A stretch of 42,065 bases of DNA from a virus: positions 1 through 42,065 of the IMG/VR virus record IMGVR_UViG_3300048034_000948. One strand, given 5' to 3'. The notes beneath the pieces are model-generated. The model saw only the letters and a program-made list of their open reading frames with translations, made no database searches and was not told the origin of the DNA. A program made the translations under genes and the position numbers. Shown piece after piece: positions 5,539 through 12,969 of the stretch. The stretch's first letter is position 1, and every line of letters begins with the position of its first letter.

Positions 5539-5825
5539 AACAGTATAATACATAGACCTACCTCTATTCCTTCTGGGGATTTTGCCTTATGGGTAATAGA
5601 GGTGCAGTATCGTAATTCTGGATCATCGAAATTCTCAAACCAAAATGTACTTCCATTAGGCATTTTTTGATACCATGGGTCATAAACACCCGAGCCATCC
5701 AGTTTAGGTATATTTGTGACATATATTGGCTTGTCGTGCTTTTGTGAGCGAGCGGTATCTAATACCCATGCGTCATTTAAGCACAACTCTTCTACTTGTG
5801 TTTTATTTTCTAATTCTGTTATCAT
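5535..5825 (-). CDS. hypothetical 96-aa protein
   Basis: This is a small, probably beta-rich protein with aromatic clusters (YDPWYQKMPNGSTFWFENF) and three Cys. No family was recognised. It starts at ATG 5825, two bases after the stop of 5828-6157, and overlaps the start of the 31-aa membrane peptide by four bases. It is the third gene of the operon led by the class II amidotransferase-like protein and might serve the same pathway, but only position says so. Confidence 0.68.
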   Translation of the reverse strand: MITELENKTQVEELCLNDAWVLDTARSQKHDKPIYVTNIPKLDGSGVYDPWYQKMPNGSTFWFENFDDPELRYCTSITHKAKSPEGIEVGLCIILL

Positions 5826-5827
5826 TT

Positions 5828-6157
5828 TTATACGTATTTTGGTGAGTTGAATCTTCGTGCTACTAGTTGCCTTCTTGCTACTCTTTCAGATAATCCTACA
5901 TATAAGTTTATGTCGGTTACTGATCCAAAGGAGTCAGATATACGTCTTGCATAAGTCAACCACCCTGCCCCCTCTAGATCGCCTATATGGTCTTCTACTT
6001 CTTCATGGGACAGGGCTAATAACTTGCGTACACCATTCAACGTAAGGAAAAGTTCTTTTGAGTTAGTTAGTAGCCTAAGTATAGATCTTTCTTTGGGGTC
6101 GAAATATAATTCAATTCTTTGCCACTCTTTAATTGGTTGTGTCATTACTTTATCCAT
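5828..6157 (-). CDS. putative winged-helix-like 109-aa protein
   Basis: The pattern of helices around RSILRLLTNSKELFLTLNGV and LSHEEVEDHIGDLEGAGWLT, followed by a beta hairpin with basic residues, resembles a winged helix. In such a fold the second part would be the recognition helix. The C-terminus is basic (ARRQLVARRFN). It could be a transcription regulator, but no close family was recognised. GGAG lies seven bases before the ATG at 6157, a strong ribosome site. It follows the amidotransferase-like gene by 14 bases. Confidence 0.62.
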   Translation of the reverse strand: MDKVMTQPIKEWQRIELYFDPKERSILRLLTNSKELFLTLNGVRKLLALSHEEVEDHIGDLEGAGWLTYARRISDSFGSVTDINLYVGLSERVARRQLVARRFNSPKYV

Positions 6158-6171
6158 AACTTACTCCTTTC

Positions 6172-7035
6172 TTATAGTAGTGGAAGGAAGGTGCCGATGG
6201 TGTCATCGACAATATCCTCCACAGGTTTTAAAGTGCCATTTGGTTGTTTAGGTGTAATACCTTCTTTGAGCATACCTTGTGTTGAAGTCGTCAATTCTAG
6301 TTGCGATTGATGAAGCCGAGTTTGCTCCACTTTTCTTTCGCTTTTTGGAAGCCACTGCTTTTTTTTTGACTTAACTTTCTTACGCTTGCCAAGTACGTCA
6401 TTCTTGGTGGCTTTTGGTTTATAGGGCGATCCATATGCGGAGTTGTAGGGCGAGTACGCATAGCCATTAGTGAAAGTAGAGTATCGTACTTTTAATTCCT
6501 TATGAGAATTATTAGAATACCAAATGCCTTCTTGCCATTCGCCTGCTTCCTCATTGACGATTACATAGTTTGCTTTTTTATCGATAAAAACAAGTTTTGA
6601 TCCACTACCGATACACGCTTGCAAGGTACGCTTGCCATAATCTGAGTAAATGAATTTTTTATCACCTTTATGGATAGGCTTAATATAGTCATCTACAAAG
6701 GTTCTTGTATCGGATTTATCCTTGTCGGTAATGTCAATGCCACTGATGACTCCGTTGTGAATCATAGCCAACTCGTCTGTAATGGCGAAAGGGTGGCAGT
6801 TGGTTGAGTCAACTAAGCCGTGGGTACTCCAACGAAAGTGGATTGCCATGGGCTTATCCATGTGAGGTTGGATTGCGTTCCAAAATGAATCGAAAGTCAT
6901 GAATCCTTTCTCAATTAAAACTTTACCTTTATAGGGATAAGCAAAACCTGCTCCGTCATCATTTGACTCCCAAGCGGTTTCCATTTCGTGTTTTATAACT
7001 TTTTTGTTTTGTGGTTTATAGATTGCTAAGCACAT
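6172..7035 (-). CDS. class II glutamine amidotransferase-like Ntn hydrolase
   Basis: The protein begins MCLAIY, so removal of Met exposes Cys2, the N-terminal nucleophile of class II amidotransferases (GATase2, Ntn fold). Further family blocks are NDDGAGFAY at 25-33, HFRWSTHG at 66-73, NCHPF at 79-83 and HNG at 93-95. In the family Cys2 attacks the amide of glutamine or another gamma-glutamyl amide. This 287-residue protein is too short for a synthase domain; its last third is Lys-rich (GKRKKVKSKKKQW near 218-230) and has no known domain. Amidoligase genes are often beside such thiol hydrolases, and here the amidoligase at 7187-8104 is directly upstream with its own promoter. AAGGA lies about nine bases before the ATG. 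The hydrolase may feed ammonia to the ligase or cleave its product. Confidence 0.8.
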   Translation of the reverse strand: MCLAIYKPQNKKVIKHEMETAWESNDDGAGFAYPYKGKVLIEKGFMTFDSFWNAIQPHMDKPMAIHFRWSTHGLVDSTNCHPFAITDELAMIHNGVISGIDITDKDKSDTRTFVDDYIKPIHKGDKKFIYSDYGKRTLQACIGSGSKLVFIDKKANYVIVNEEAGEWQEGIWYSNNSHKELKVRYSTFTNGYAYSPYNSAYGSPYKPKATKNDVLGKRKKVKSKKKQWLPKSERKVEQTRLHQSQLELTTSTQGMLKEGITPKQPNGTLKPVEDIVDDTIGTFLPLL

Positions 7036-7079
7036 AATTTTTTTCCTTATTTTATGGTTTGTATTTATCTTATAATCTT

Positions 7080-7107
7080 AATATACATCATATATTAGAT
7101 ATGTCAA
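7080..7107 (-). promoter_or_regulatory. sigma70-type promoter (TTGACA-N16-TATATT)
   Basis: TTGACA at 7107-7102 and TATATT at 7085-7080 on the minus strand. The spacer and -10 region are almost the same as in the promoter at 8147-8174 (both contain ATATATGATG). The leader is about 38 bases and carries AATAAGGA before the ATG at 7035. It drives the amidotransferase-like operon. Confidence 0.72.
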
Positions 7108-7135
7108 GAGAAACTTTTATTTTTTTTAAAGTATT

Positions 7136-7164
7136 GAGAGGGGAGGTTTTACCCATCCCCCCTC
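7136..7164 (-). terminator. probable terminator after amidoligase gene
   Basis: A GC-rich hairpin lies in the 80-base gap between the amidoligase stop (7187) and the next promoter: GAGGGG at 7138-7143 pairs with CCCCTC at 7159-7164, with inner AGG/CCT-type pairs. The T run after it on the minus strand is short and broken, so termination may be partial. Confidence 0.45.
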
Positions 7165-7186
7165 ATGTGGTGGTCATAGACAAATT

Positions 7187-8104
7187 TCAGTTCCGATCAT
7201 CATATTGAATTGCCAAGTCTTCTGCTTTGACTCGCATTCTGCGGTAATTATCTTTGAAAATAGGCAAGAAATAATTTTTACCGAGGTGGTGGTAAAACCA
7301 CTTTAGTGATTCTGCTCCATACCCAGGTGACTTTTGTTGCCATCTGTAGTTTGTGGCATTCATTGTTCGTTTTGCGTTGTGAATTATCGCAAAGACTGAC
7401 CACAGGTGGTGCATGAGCTTGTATTTATTAAGCGTGCCAGCGAATGCTCTGAACTCAATCGTTCCTTTACCATTCATATTCTGTAGATTTACAGGCGCAT
7501 AGCGCTGAAGGGAATTGAGCCGAGTTCGATGACGACACTTATCAGCCACGGGCTTGCGTTGCTCTTCTTGTACATTTAGTACCCACCGAGAATCATCTCC
7601 GATGCGTTCGCAATAAGTATTGCGATCACGACGTGTGCCAGTCTGTGCGAAGAGGGCATCTTGCCAACGATATGACAAATGTGCGACTCTCGTAAGAAAG
7701 GTAACTATTTTCGCAGTAGAAGCGCCACGTCCAAGTACGGAATCGATACCGACATGAATATGTAAGCCACATGAGTGATTTACACGCGCTCCAATGGATT
7801 GAAGCCATTTTGCAAACTCCAATACGTTTTCTACTCCTTCGTTGCCGACCAATATAGGGCTTACGAACTCTACTCCTTCTCTATTATACGAATGCGTACG
7901 TATAGATGAGTCATGCTCAGCGAGCCATCTCATGTCATTGAATCGAGGAGCACCATAAACAGGCTCTCCATTATGGTAATCGCCAATGTCCATGTTGTCT
8001 GCTTCATGTTCGGGAATTGTTGTCTCGACTTCGATGCCGAAAGACCAATTTTCTCCTTTCGCACTTTGATCAGTGAATAAATTTAGTTGGGTGTCTATGT
8101 CCAT
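7187..8104 (-). CDS. putative amidoligase (Amidoligase_2, GS-like COOH-NH2 ligase)
   Basis: This 305-residue protein shows the full set of Amidoligase_2 blocks. They are GIEVET at 23-28 (first metal-binding acidic strand), HDSSIRT at 64-70 with EGVEFVSPIL at 76-85, CGLHIHVG at 112-119, and KGTIEFRAF at 213-221. The family shares the glutamine-synthetase fold and is predicted to join a carboxylate to an amine with ATP. Its genes are known to neighbour class II amidotransferase-like thiol hydrolases or AIG2-type cyclotransferases. Here the hydrolase is the next gene downstream and a cyclotransferase lies at 15601-15966. The gene has its own promoter (8147-8174), AAGGA before ATG 8104, and a hairpin after its stop. 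Substrate unknown: peptide, cell-wall, protein or base modification are all possible. Confidence 0.85.
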   Translation of the reverse strand: MDIDTQLNLFTDQSAKGENWSFGIEVETTIPEHEADNMDIGDYHNGEPVYGAPRFNDMRWLAEHDSSIRTHSYNREGVEFVSPILVGNEGVENVLEFAKWLQSIGARVNHSCGLHIHVGIDSVLGRGASTAKIVTFLTRVAHLSYRWQDALFAQTGTRRDRNTYCERIGDDSRWVLNVQEEQRKPVADKCRHRTRLNSLQRYAPVNLQNMNGKGTIEFRAFAGTLNKYKLMHHLWSVFAIIHNAKRTMNATNYRWQQKSPGYGAESLKWFYHHLGKNYFLPIFKDNYRRMRVKAEDLAIQYDDRN

Positions 8105-8146
8105 ATATTATCCTTATTTTGTGGGTTATCTTATTGTTATAAACTC

Positions 8147-8174
8147 AATATACATCATATATTGAATAAGTCAA
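8147..8174 (-). promoter_or_regulatory. sigma70-type promoter (TTGACT-N16-TATATT)
   Basis: TTGACT at 8174-8169 and TATATT at 8152-8147 on the minus strand. The leader of about 36 bases contains AATAAGGATAAT directly before the ATG at 8104. Its similarity to 7080-7107 suggests the ligase and hydrolase operons are switched on together. Confidence 0.72.
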
Positions 8175-8201
8175 GTAATTTTTTAAATTTTTTTCATTTT
8201 C

Positions 8202-9077
8202 TTAATCAACTAAGTTGAGTAGTTCCTCTAATGTTCTAGGATTTCGCTCCGAGGTTGCGCCAGTTGCTTGATCTTCATACTCTTCGGGGTAATTAGTATG
8301 ACTTCCATATATAATTGGTTCGTCTACTTTTTGAGCCTCGTCTTGGTTTTCGTGACCGATGATAAATCTAGCCAAGTCTCTGTAAGGTCTGTAAGCGTCT
8401 CTGTTTTTGATGCGCCAGAGAAGGTCACGCCTTGATGCAATGGGTCTATTTTGCAAATACCGCCCAGGACATTCTTCATCATCAGATTGACCCCAGAATC
8501 TAGACGAATTTACAATGAGCCTTTCGCGCTGATGCAGGTGGTTTATGAGTTTATGCACGCACCGCCCGATATCAGACTCTTGGTCGTCTCCCCAAAGTAT
8601 TGGGATATATCTAGTTAGCCATGCGCTAAATCTAATCTTGATCATAAGTAAACCTTGATCAGTGAAATAATAGTTAGGTTCTTCAAACTTAGTTCTAGTC
8701 TGACCTGTCATGAATTCCACTGGGGGCATATTAGATTTTGCATCTTCTATAAGAAGGGTATTTACAAGTTTAGCTATTTCCTCTTGAGCTTTTTGCATCT
8801 TTGCACGCTTCCAAGCAAACTGCTTGTCATAGATTTCTCTATGTGCGCTAGGGAATTGTAGGTATCCTTCTATTCGAAACCTCCAAGCTTCATTATTCTC
8901 TATCTTGGCAACTACATCTTCGTCAGAAACTTTTGAAGCGAATGCAACACGTGCACGAGCAAATTCGGGTTTTTCAAAATTGGTAAGAAATAAACGCATG
9001 CCTTTGTTGGCAATAGTTGGGACGATTGATGTAGCTAGGTGCGTCTGTAGTTTTTCTTTTATCTTATCTTGTATCAT
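8202..9077 (-). CDS. hypothetical 291-aa protein
   Basis: No family was recognised. The protein looks alpha/beta with many charged helices (KQFAWKRAKMQKAQEEIAKL near 84-103), a central aromatic and Arg-rich part (WLTRYIPILWGDDQESDIGR near 153-172), and an acidic C-terminal tail (EEYEDQATG...). No transmembrane span or signal peptide is seen. ATG 9077 is chosen because the promoter at 9086-9114 would start transcription within a few bases of it, so the mRNA should be leaderless. It lies directly upstream of the amidoligase gene, so a role in the same pathway is possible but only positional. Confidence 0.72.
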   Translation of the reverse strand: MIQDKIKEKLQTHLATSIVPTIANKGMRLFLTNFEKPEFARARVAFASKVSDEDVVAKIENNEAWRFRIEGYLQFPSAHREIYDKQFAWKRAKMQKAQEEIAKLVNTLLIEDAKSNMPPVEFMTGQTRTKFEEPNYYFTDQGLLMIKIRFSAWLTRYIPILWGDDQESDIGRCVHKLINHLHQRERLIVNSSRFWGQSDDEECPGRYLQNRPIASRRDLLWRIKNRDAYRPYRDLARFIIGHENQDEAQKVDEPIIYGSHTNYPEEYEDQATGATSERNPRTLEELLNLVD

Positions 9078-9085
9078 ATATTATA

Positions 9086-9114
9086 TATATAAATAACTCT
9101 TGTTACTTAGTCAA
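9086..9114 (-). promoter_or_regulatory. sigma70-type promoter giving a near-leaderless mRNA
   Basis: TTGACT at 9114-9109 is followed after 17 bases by TATATA at 9091-9086 (or TTATAT at 16). The -35 lies inside the last codons of the 57-aa gene at 9103-9276. Expected start is near 9079, two bases before the ATG at 9077. Confidence 0.66.
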
Positions 9115-9276
9115 GTTTTTTATTGGTTTTTTTTGTAGCAAATAAGTAGCACAGTCATCTTCCCAGCCTGGGTAAACTTTTTGCTGGTACGCTTTCGCTT
9201 CAATGACATCTTCAAAGGGGCCGTGAAATGTTAAGCCTGCTTCAAGGTCGCCATATACTAGTATTATTTTATTCAT
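9103..9276 (-). CDS. small 57-aa protein
   Basis: ATG at 9276 opens 57 codons ending in TAA at 9103. The protein starts MNKIILVYGDLEAGLTFHGP, then has an acidic helix (FEDVIEAKAY) and a PGWEDDCATYLL segment. This has the look of a compact alpha/beta protein that folds on its own. I associate similar short proteins with phages but know no function. It follows the 56-aa zinc-ribbon gene by 13 bases and shares its promoter. The next promoter's -35 overlaps its end. Confidence 0.68.
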   Translation of the reverse strand: MNKIILVYGDLEAGLTFHGPFEDVIEAKAYQQKVYPGWEDDCATYLLQKKPIKNLTK

Positions 9277-9289
9277 TATATTTATCAGG

Positions 9290-9460
9290 TTATTCAGGTA
9301 AGCAATCTTTGCATATTACATGATGCCTTTCTGGTATTGTTACTTTTCTTCCACAGCAATCGCATTTGCGGATGCCTACTAAATGAAACAGCGCACTGAA
9401 CACTTTGTAGAAAGTCCAACAACATAAGCCATAGAAGAGTAATTTTATATATTGTTCCAT
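9290..9460 (-). CDS. 56-aa membrane-anchored zinc-ribbon protein
   Basis: The protein starts MEQYIKLLFYGLCCWTFYKV, a hydrophobic span of about 25 residues. It then has CDCCGRKVTIPERHHVICKDC, in which two C-x2-C pairs and two His form a zinc-ribbon-like knuckle. The frame is open further upstream (to 9556), but the promoter at 9468-9496 lies inside that extension, so ATG 9460 is chosen. The mRNA would begin at or next to this ATG. A small membrane-tethered zinc finger could recruit a host or phage protein to the membrane; this is inference. Confidence 0.66.
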   Translation of the reverse strand: MEQYIKLLFYGLCCWTFYKVFSALFHLVGIRKCDCCGRKVTIPERHHVICKDCLPE

Positions 9461-9467
9461 AGTTACT

Positions 9468-9496
9468 ATATAACTACATTTATAAATATATGTCAA
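9468..9496 (-). promoter_or_regulatory. sigma70-type promoter giving a leaderless mRNA
   Basis: TTGACA at 9496-9491 and TTATAT at 9473-9468 on the minus strand, 17 bases apart. Expected start is near 9461 and the ATG is at 9460. It is the most upstream promoter of the small-gene region. Confidence 0.68.
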
Positions 9497-9556
9497 GTCT
9501 TTATTGCTATTAAATTTATATGCATATTTTTCTATTGCTGCATATTTGCTGCGCAA

Positions 9557-9741
9557 ACCCTTGCCTTGAGGCTATATAGGTAAAATTTATCAGGAGAACT
9601 AGGTGACCAAGCCTCACCGCCCTGATACTTCGATTTCGCGCCTGTGGTGATTTTTGGGATTTCGCAGAATTTTTATTTCTGTGGCACCGCCCCACCTTAA
9701 GCCCTAGCCATGTGTCGCACCGCCCTAGGGTGAGCCTCTGC
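9557..9741. other. GC-rich non-coding island 3
   Basis: There is no gene between the small-terminase stop and the small-gene region. It has three ACCGCC words (9616-9621, 9686-9691, 9719-9724). The block GCCATGTGTCGCACCGCC at 9707-9724 resembles those in islands 1 and 2. Hairpin candidates are CCCTAG...CTAGGG (about 9702-9730) and CAGAA...TTCTG near 9665-9681. It may contain the terminator of the terminase-side operon, but no clean stem plus T run was found. Confidence 0.5.
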
Positions 9742-10218
9742 CTAGTTTCTTAATAAACTTCTGTATTCAGAAGCTTTTGTGTACTTATCAAGTACTTTCT
9801 CTAGGCTAGCGTCATCTAAACTACGCTCTGTTATAGCCATAGTCTCTATTGGGCCTCCATCTGGGCCACTTACTTCATGCTTTTCTCGCCTACCCCAATT
9901 AGATGGGTCACTTCTCTCTAAATACCATGCGGCTGCAGTCCAATTATTTTGTGCTGCTTTCTGTATTAAAACGATATTTCGGTTCTGAGCTTCAGCTATG
10001 CTTTTTTTTATGGACTCCGCAAATTGGTTGGCCAGCGTTCCTTCGATATCGCAGTCATTATCTCTTAACCATTTATACAATTGTGTCTCACTACATCCAG
10101 CTAATAGGCAAGCATTCTTCTTCGTATTTCCCGATCTAAGTGCCTGACAAAGATTTGCGACAAATTTTTCATCATGTCTTTTATCTTTTCTACCTATTTT
10201 GCTACTATGTGTGTTCAT
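9742..10218 (-). CDS. terminase small subunit-like protein
   Basis: This 158-residue protein has an N-terminal helix-turn-helix (NTKKNACLLAGCSETQLYKW near 35-54), a long helix (ESIKKSIAEAQNRNIVLIQKAA), then AAAWYLERSDPSNWGRREKHEV and SGPDGGPIE. The WYLER..P..WGRR.KHEV..GPDGGPI run is typical of small-terminase-like phage proteins, which bind the packaging site and hand DNA to the large subunit. It starts at ATG 10218, overlapping the ParB-like gene by four bases. The large subunit is 7.5 kb away rather than next door. Confidence 0.75.
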   Translation of the reverse strand: MNTHSSKIGRKDKRHDEKFVANLCQALRSGNTKKNACLLAGCSETQLYKWLRDNDCDIEGTLANQFAESIKKSIAEAQNRNIVLIQKAAQNNWTAAAWYLERSDPSNWGRREKHEVSGPDGGPIETMAITERSLDDASLEKVLDKYTKASEYRSLLRN

Positions 10219-10871
10219 GTTTCTTTGAATGCTAAGTTAAGTATATCACCGCTATGTTTTATGTATGGACGTTTATTAAGTTGTTCTCGTATATATGCAT
10301 TGAACTTTATCTTATCTGTAGGGTTCTCGAAGTATAGGTCATATATGAAGTTTTTGCTTACGTCTATTTGGGGGGATTCTGTATCACTGGTAGTGATACT
10401 ACTATTATCTTCAATAATAGTATCATCGTCAAGTAATTCAGGTAGAGTTCTTCTCATTATCTCTTCCACATGTTCATCTTCAAGTAGTGTTCCTTTTAGT
10501 CCGTCTTCCATTTCTTTTAATTCGCTTACGATTCTCCCTAGTTTTGCTGTGTCAAATTCTCCAGCATGATTATTCAGTGCCAAACAAATTGTCATTTCGT
10601 GTTCTTCAGGCTGATCGATGATCCAAGCATCAATCTCTTTCAAGCCTTTCCTTTTAAATATTTTCAGGCGCTGATGTCCTGCAAGCAATCTGTTTGTTCT
10701 TTTATTTATTACGATTGGCTGTATTGATCCAAACTTATCGTAACTTTCTTCTAAAAGTTTTAATCCTTTTCTGCTGACTATTCTAGGGTTGTCCTTCAGT
10801 AAGTGGATTTCGGAGACTTTCTTTTTCTCCAATCTCGGATATATGTTTTTTGATTTCTTGTTCAGATGCAC
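10215..10871 (-). CDS. ParB/Srx-fold domain protein (copy A)
   Basis: The first 110 residues form a ParB N-terminal-like domain. KVSEIHLLKDNPR is followed by LEESYDKFGSIQPIVINKRT and the hallmark AGHQR (the GHxR motif; CTP or nucleotide-binding in ParB). There is no ParB helix-turn-helix or dimer domain after it. The C-terminal part ends in an alpha/beta piece (KFNAYIREQL...) that looks like the end of copy B at 12956-13561. The only start that keeps the whole domain is GTG 10871 (or TTG 10832), so it overlaps the upstream gene by 50-89 bases. Phage ParB-fold proteins of this type often sit with methyltransferase and terminase genes, as here. Likely a DNA-linked regulator or nuclease-like factor rather than a partition protein. 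Confidence 0.74.
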   Translation of the reverse strand: MHLNKKSKNIYPRLEKKKVSEIHLLKDNPRIVSRKGLKLLEESYDKFGSIQPIVINKRTNRLLAGHQRLKIFKRKGLKEIDAWIIDQPEEHEMTICLALNNHAGEFDTAKLGRIVSELKEMEDGLKGTLLEDEHVEEIMRRTLPELLDDDTIIEDNSSITTSDTESPQIDVSKNFIYDLYFENPTDKIKFNAYIREQLNKRPYIKHSGDILNLAFKET

Positions 10872-11268
10872 CCTTGCCCTTTGTTTTAATATTTAATTGC
10901 TCAAGCATTCTTGCACGAGTTCGGGATGCGTTGCAAAGAAAATCTCTGCATGTTTTAGGGCGATTCTTATAAACTTTACACTTTTTTGTTTCTAGGTCTA
11001 AGTGCTGGCAATTATGGGCAACTAATACTGTAGATGGAACATTTTCTAATTTACCATAATGGGCTAGTGAAAAATCATTATCTCTTGATTCTGGAATAAC
11101 TTTGAAATTAAGCATGGTGCAACAATCACCACATCCCATGCATCCATTCCATTCTTTTTCATTCCTTTTCTCAAATACTTGCTTCTCAATCAATTCATCA
11201 GTTAGTATTTTGTGCGCACCTGTGAATTGCTTTTTGTAATCAGTTATGTCTATCTCTTTTCTACTCAT
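10783..11268 (-). CDS. YkgJ-like cysteine-cluster protein
   Basis: The 161-residue protein has eight Cys in the YkgJ pattern (putative zinc- or iron-chelating domain). NGCMGCGDCC at 41-50 gives C-x2-C-x2-CC, followed by NCQHL at 86-90, KKCKVY at 95-100, and PKTCRDFLC at 104-112. The metal and role are not known for most members. A longer frame starts at 11331, but ATG 11268 shares a base with the stop of the upstream gene (TAATG) and is chosen. The 3' end is read in two frames because the ParB-like gene starts inside it. It lies between the methyltransferase and the small terminase. Confidence 0.78.
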   Translation of the reverse strand: MSRKEIDITDYKKQFTGAHKILTDELIEKQVFEKRNEKEWNGCMGCGDCCTMLNFKVIPESRDNDFSLAHYGKLENVPSTVLVAHNCQHLDLETKKCKVYKNRPKTCRDFLCNASRTRARMLEQLNIKTKGKGASEQEIKKHISEIGEKESLRNPLTEGQP

Positions 11269-11507
11269 TAAAATATTAAGTTTAGAAAAAACATTACAAT
11301 CGAGAAAATTGTGTAAATTAAAGAACAGCAAATAAATCCATACATAAACATAAATGTTTTAAGTAGTTTTTTCTTCTGTTTCTTCTTATCTCTTGGGGGC
11401 GCATCTACCACAAATGGGTCATTGTATATTTCTTTGTATTCCTCCTTAACATTATATTTAGGTTTTGGTTTGTATCCCCATTCCATGTCTAATAATCTAT
11501 TTCTCAT
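11268..11507 (-). CDS. 79-aa tail-anchored membrane protein
   Basis: The first 50 residues are polar and end in a very basic patch (PPRDKKKQKKKLLK at 37-50). Residues 51-79 are one long hydrophobic span reaching the C-terminus. By the positive-inside rule the N-terminus should be cytoplasmic. ATG 11507 overlaps the methyltransferase end by 11 bases, and its stop is TAATG-coupled to the YkgJ-like gene. No family was recognised. Confidence 0.7.
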   Translation of the reverse strand: MRNRLLDMEWGYKPKPKYNVKEEYKEIYNDPFVVDAPPRDKKKQKKKLLKTFMFMYGFICCSLIYTIFSIVMFFLNLIF

Positions 11508-12969
11508 TTATTACCTCCTTTAATCCTTCCGCTATCCATTGTGCAGCAGTTACTGAGACAGCATTTCCCATTTGTTTATACCTTGGGCTATCAGCTTGCT
11601 CTTCTACTACTTGTTTGTTGTCTTTTTCTACTATTCTCCAAAGATTCTCAATGCTTTCTATCTTATATCGATATAAAGTATGATCATCCTGAAATCCTTG
11701 TAATCTTTCGCATTCCTTGGGGGTAAGTCGCCTTACCGCAAAGTCAGTCGTACTTGTTAGCATTTCCTTTCCTGCTCGTAAACACATACTTAACTCCTCT
11801 TTTCCTTTGGGAGTAGTGTCTGAAATTAAAGAGCATACACCCATTTGGCTCTGAGGCTGAGTTCTAATTGAAGGGCTGACTTCTTCTTTTTCTGTCTCAA
11901 TCATAGTATCTCCCTCTCTGCCTCGCTGTGAAAACGCAATTGCTGGCTGTCGTTGACCACCAGCCATAGTATTTAATGTTGGGCTAACACATTCCTCTGG
12001 GTCTCCTGTAACTCTCGGTACTCCGTCTTGTGATCTTGGCTCAAATGCTATACTTTCTCGCACCGCCTTGGTATTAAGCCCTTGCCTATCCTTTGCGACA
12101 TTGTGAGCAACTCCATGCTGGTCTGCTGAAGTTAAGGTAAAGCATACATCTTCATTTATCCCACTTCCTTGAGGGCCATTCTTATGATCTCTACCAATCA
12201 TAGAACCTTGTATGCTAATTACTTTAGGGCCAGATCCTGTTGCATTTCCTGTGGCTGTGGTGAGGGTGGCTGCGGTTTCTCCAGTTTGCTGTCCGTTGTA
12301 CACATCGACTCCAGGGCTTGGCGTAGCATTATTGGTAGGTTTTTTAATTTCCCCCTTTTTTCTGTCCTGTCTAGGATTCCCCGACAAGCGGTTGGTGAGA
12401 GCAAATACTTTAGCGATGGATTCTCCTCCAAAATTTCCGAAAGACGAGAGTATAAAGACTCGTCTACGTCGCTGGGCAACAGATTTGTTCCTCTTTCCAT
12501 TGGCACACCATCCCACGTGTTGGCTGTCCAGTACCGTCCATCCGACTGCATTACTCCCGATGTCGGTAAGTTGTCTAATGCACCGAGGAAGTGCGAGAGC
12601 ATTATCTGCACTGAGGAGTCCGTAGACATTCTCAGCCAAGGCAAACCGCAATCCTCTATCTCTTTTTCCGTGAATAAGTCTAGTTGCATGATAAAATAAT
12701 CCTGTTCGTGTTCCTTCTTTCATTCCTGCTCTTTGTCCAGCAACGGACACATCTTGGCAGGGAAAACCATATAAAATAGCATCTGCATCTGGTAAATCAG
12801 ATGCTTCTACCTTTGTAATATCTGTAAATACAGGGATGTGAGGGCGGTGGTACTTTAATACTCCTGCTGCATTTTTATCTAGTTCTACATTTGCAACGCA
12901 TTCCCATCCAGCATTCTCAAAACCACAATCAAGTCCTCCTACGCCTGCGAATAAGCTAATAAATTTCAT
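11497..12969 (-). CDS. DNA (cytosine-5-)-methyltransferase
   Basis: This is a full-length C5 methyltransferase of 490 residues. Motif I is SLFAGVGGLDCGF (SAM binding) at 5-17. Motif IV is GFPCQDVS at 68-75 with the catalytic Cys71. Motif VI is ENV at 113-115 and motif VIII is QRRRRVF at 166-172. Motifs IX/X include LTPKECERLQGF and YKQMGNAVS near the C-terminus. The long stretch between VIII and IX, with several T-L-T/T-L-N pieces, is the target recognition region. It should put a methyl on cytosine C5 in a specific sequence, probably to shield phage DNA from host restriction. No cognate restriction enzyme is in the window. ATG 12969 overlaps the ParB-like gene by 14 bases. Confidence 0.93.
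   Translation of the reverse strand: MKFISLFAGVGGLDCGFENAGWECVANVELDKNAAGVLKYHRPHIPVFTDITKVEASDLPDADAILYGFPCQDVSVAGQRAGMKEGTRTGLFYHATRLIHGKRDRGLRFALAENVYGLLSADNALALPRCIRQLTDIGSNAVGWTVLDSQHVGWCANGKRNKSVAQRRRRVFILSSFGNFGGESIAKVFALTNRLSGNPRQDRKKGEIKKPTNNATPSPGVDVYNGQQTGETAATLTTATGNATGSGPKVISIQGSMIGRDHKNGPQGSGINEDVCFTLTSADQHGVAHNVAKDRQGLNTKAVRESIAFEPRSQDGVPRVTGDPEECVSPTLNTMAGGQRQPAIAFSQRGREGDTMIETEKEEVSPSIRTQPQSQMGVCSLISDTTPKGKEELSMCLRAGKEMLTSTTDFAVRRLTPKECERLQGFQDDHTLYRYKIESIENLWRIVEKDNKQVVEEQADSPRYKQMGNAVSVTAAQWIAEGLKEVINEK

Noticed and set aside
9118-9289. Treating this gap as non-coding
   Set aside because: Reading the minus strand shows a convincing 57-codon gene at 9103-9276, so the gap is coding.
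12169-12699. Long frames on both strands inside the methyltransferase gene
   Set aside because: They are shadows of the coding frame of the C5 methyltransferase, whose catalytic motifs are complete across the region.
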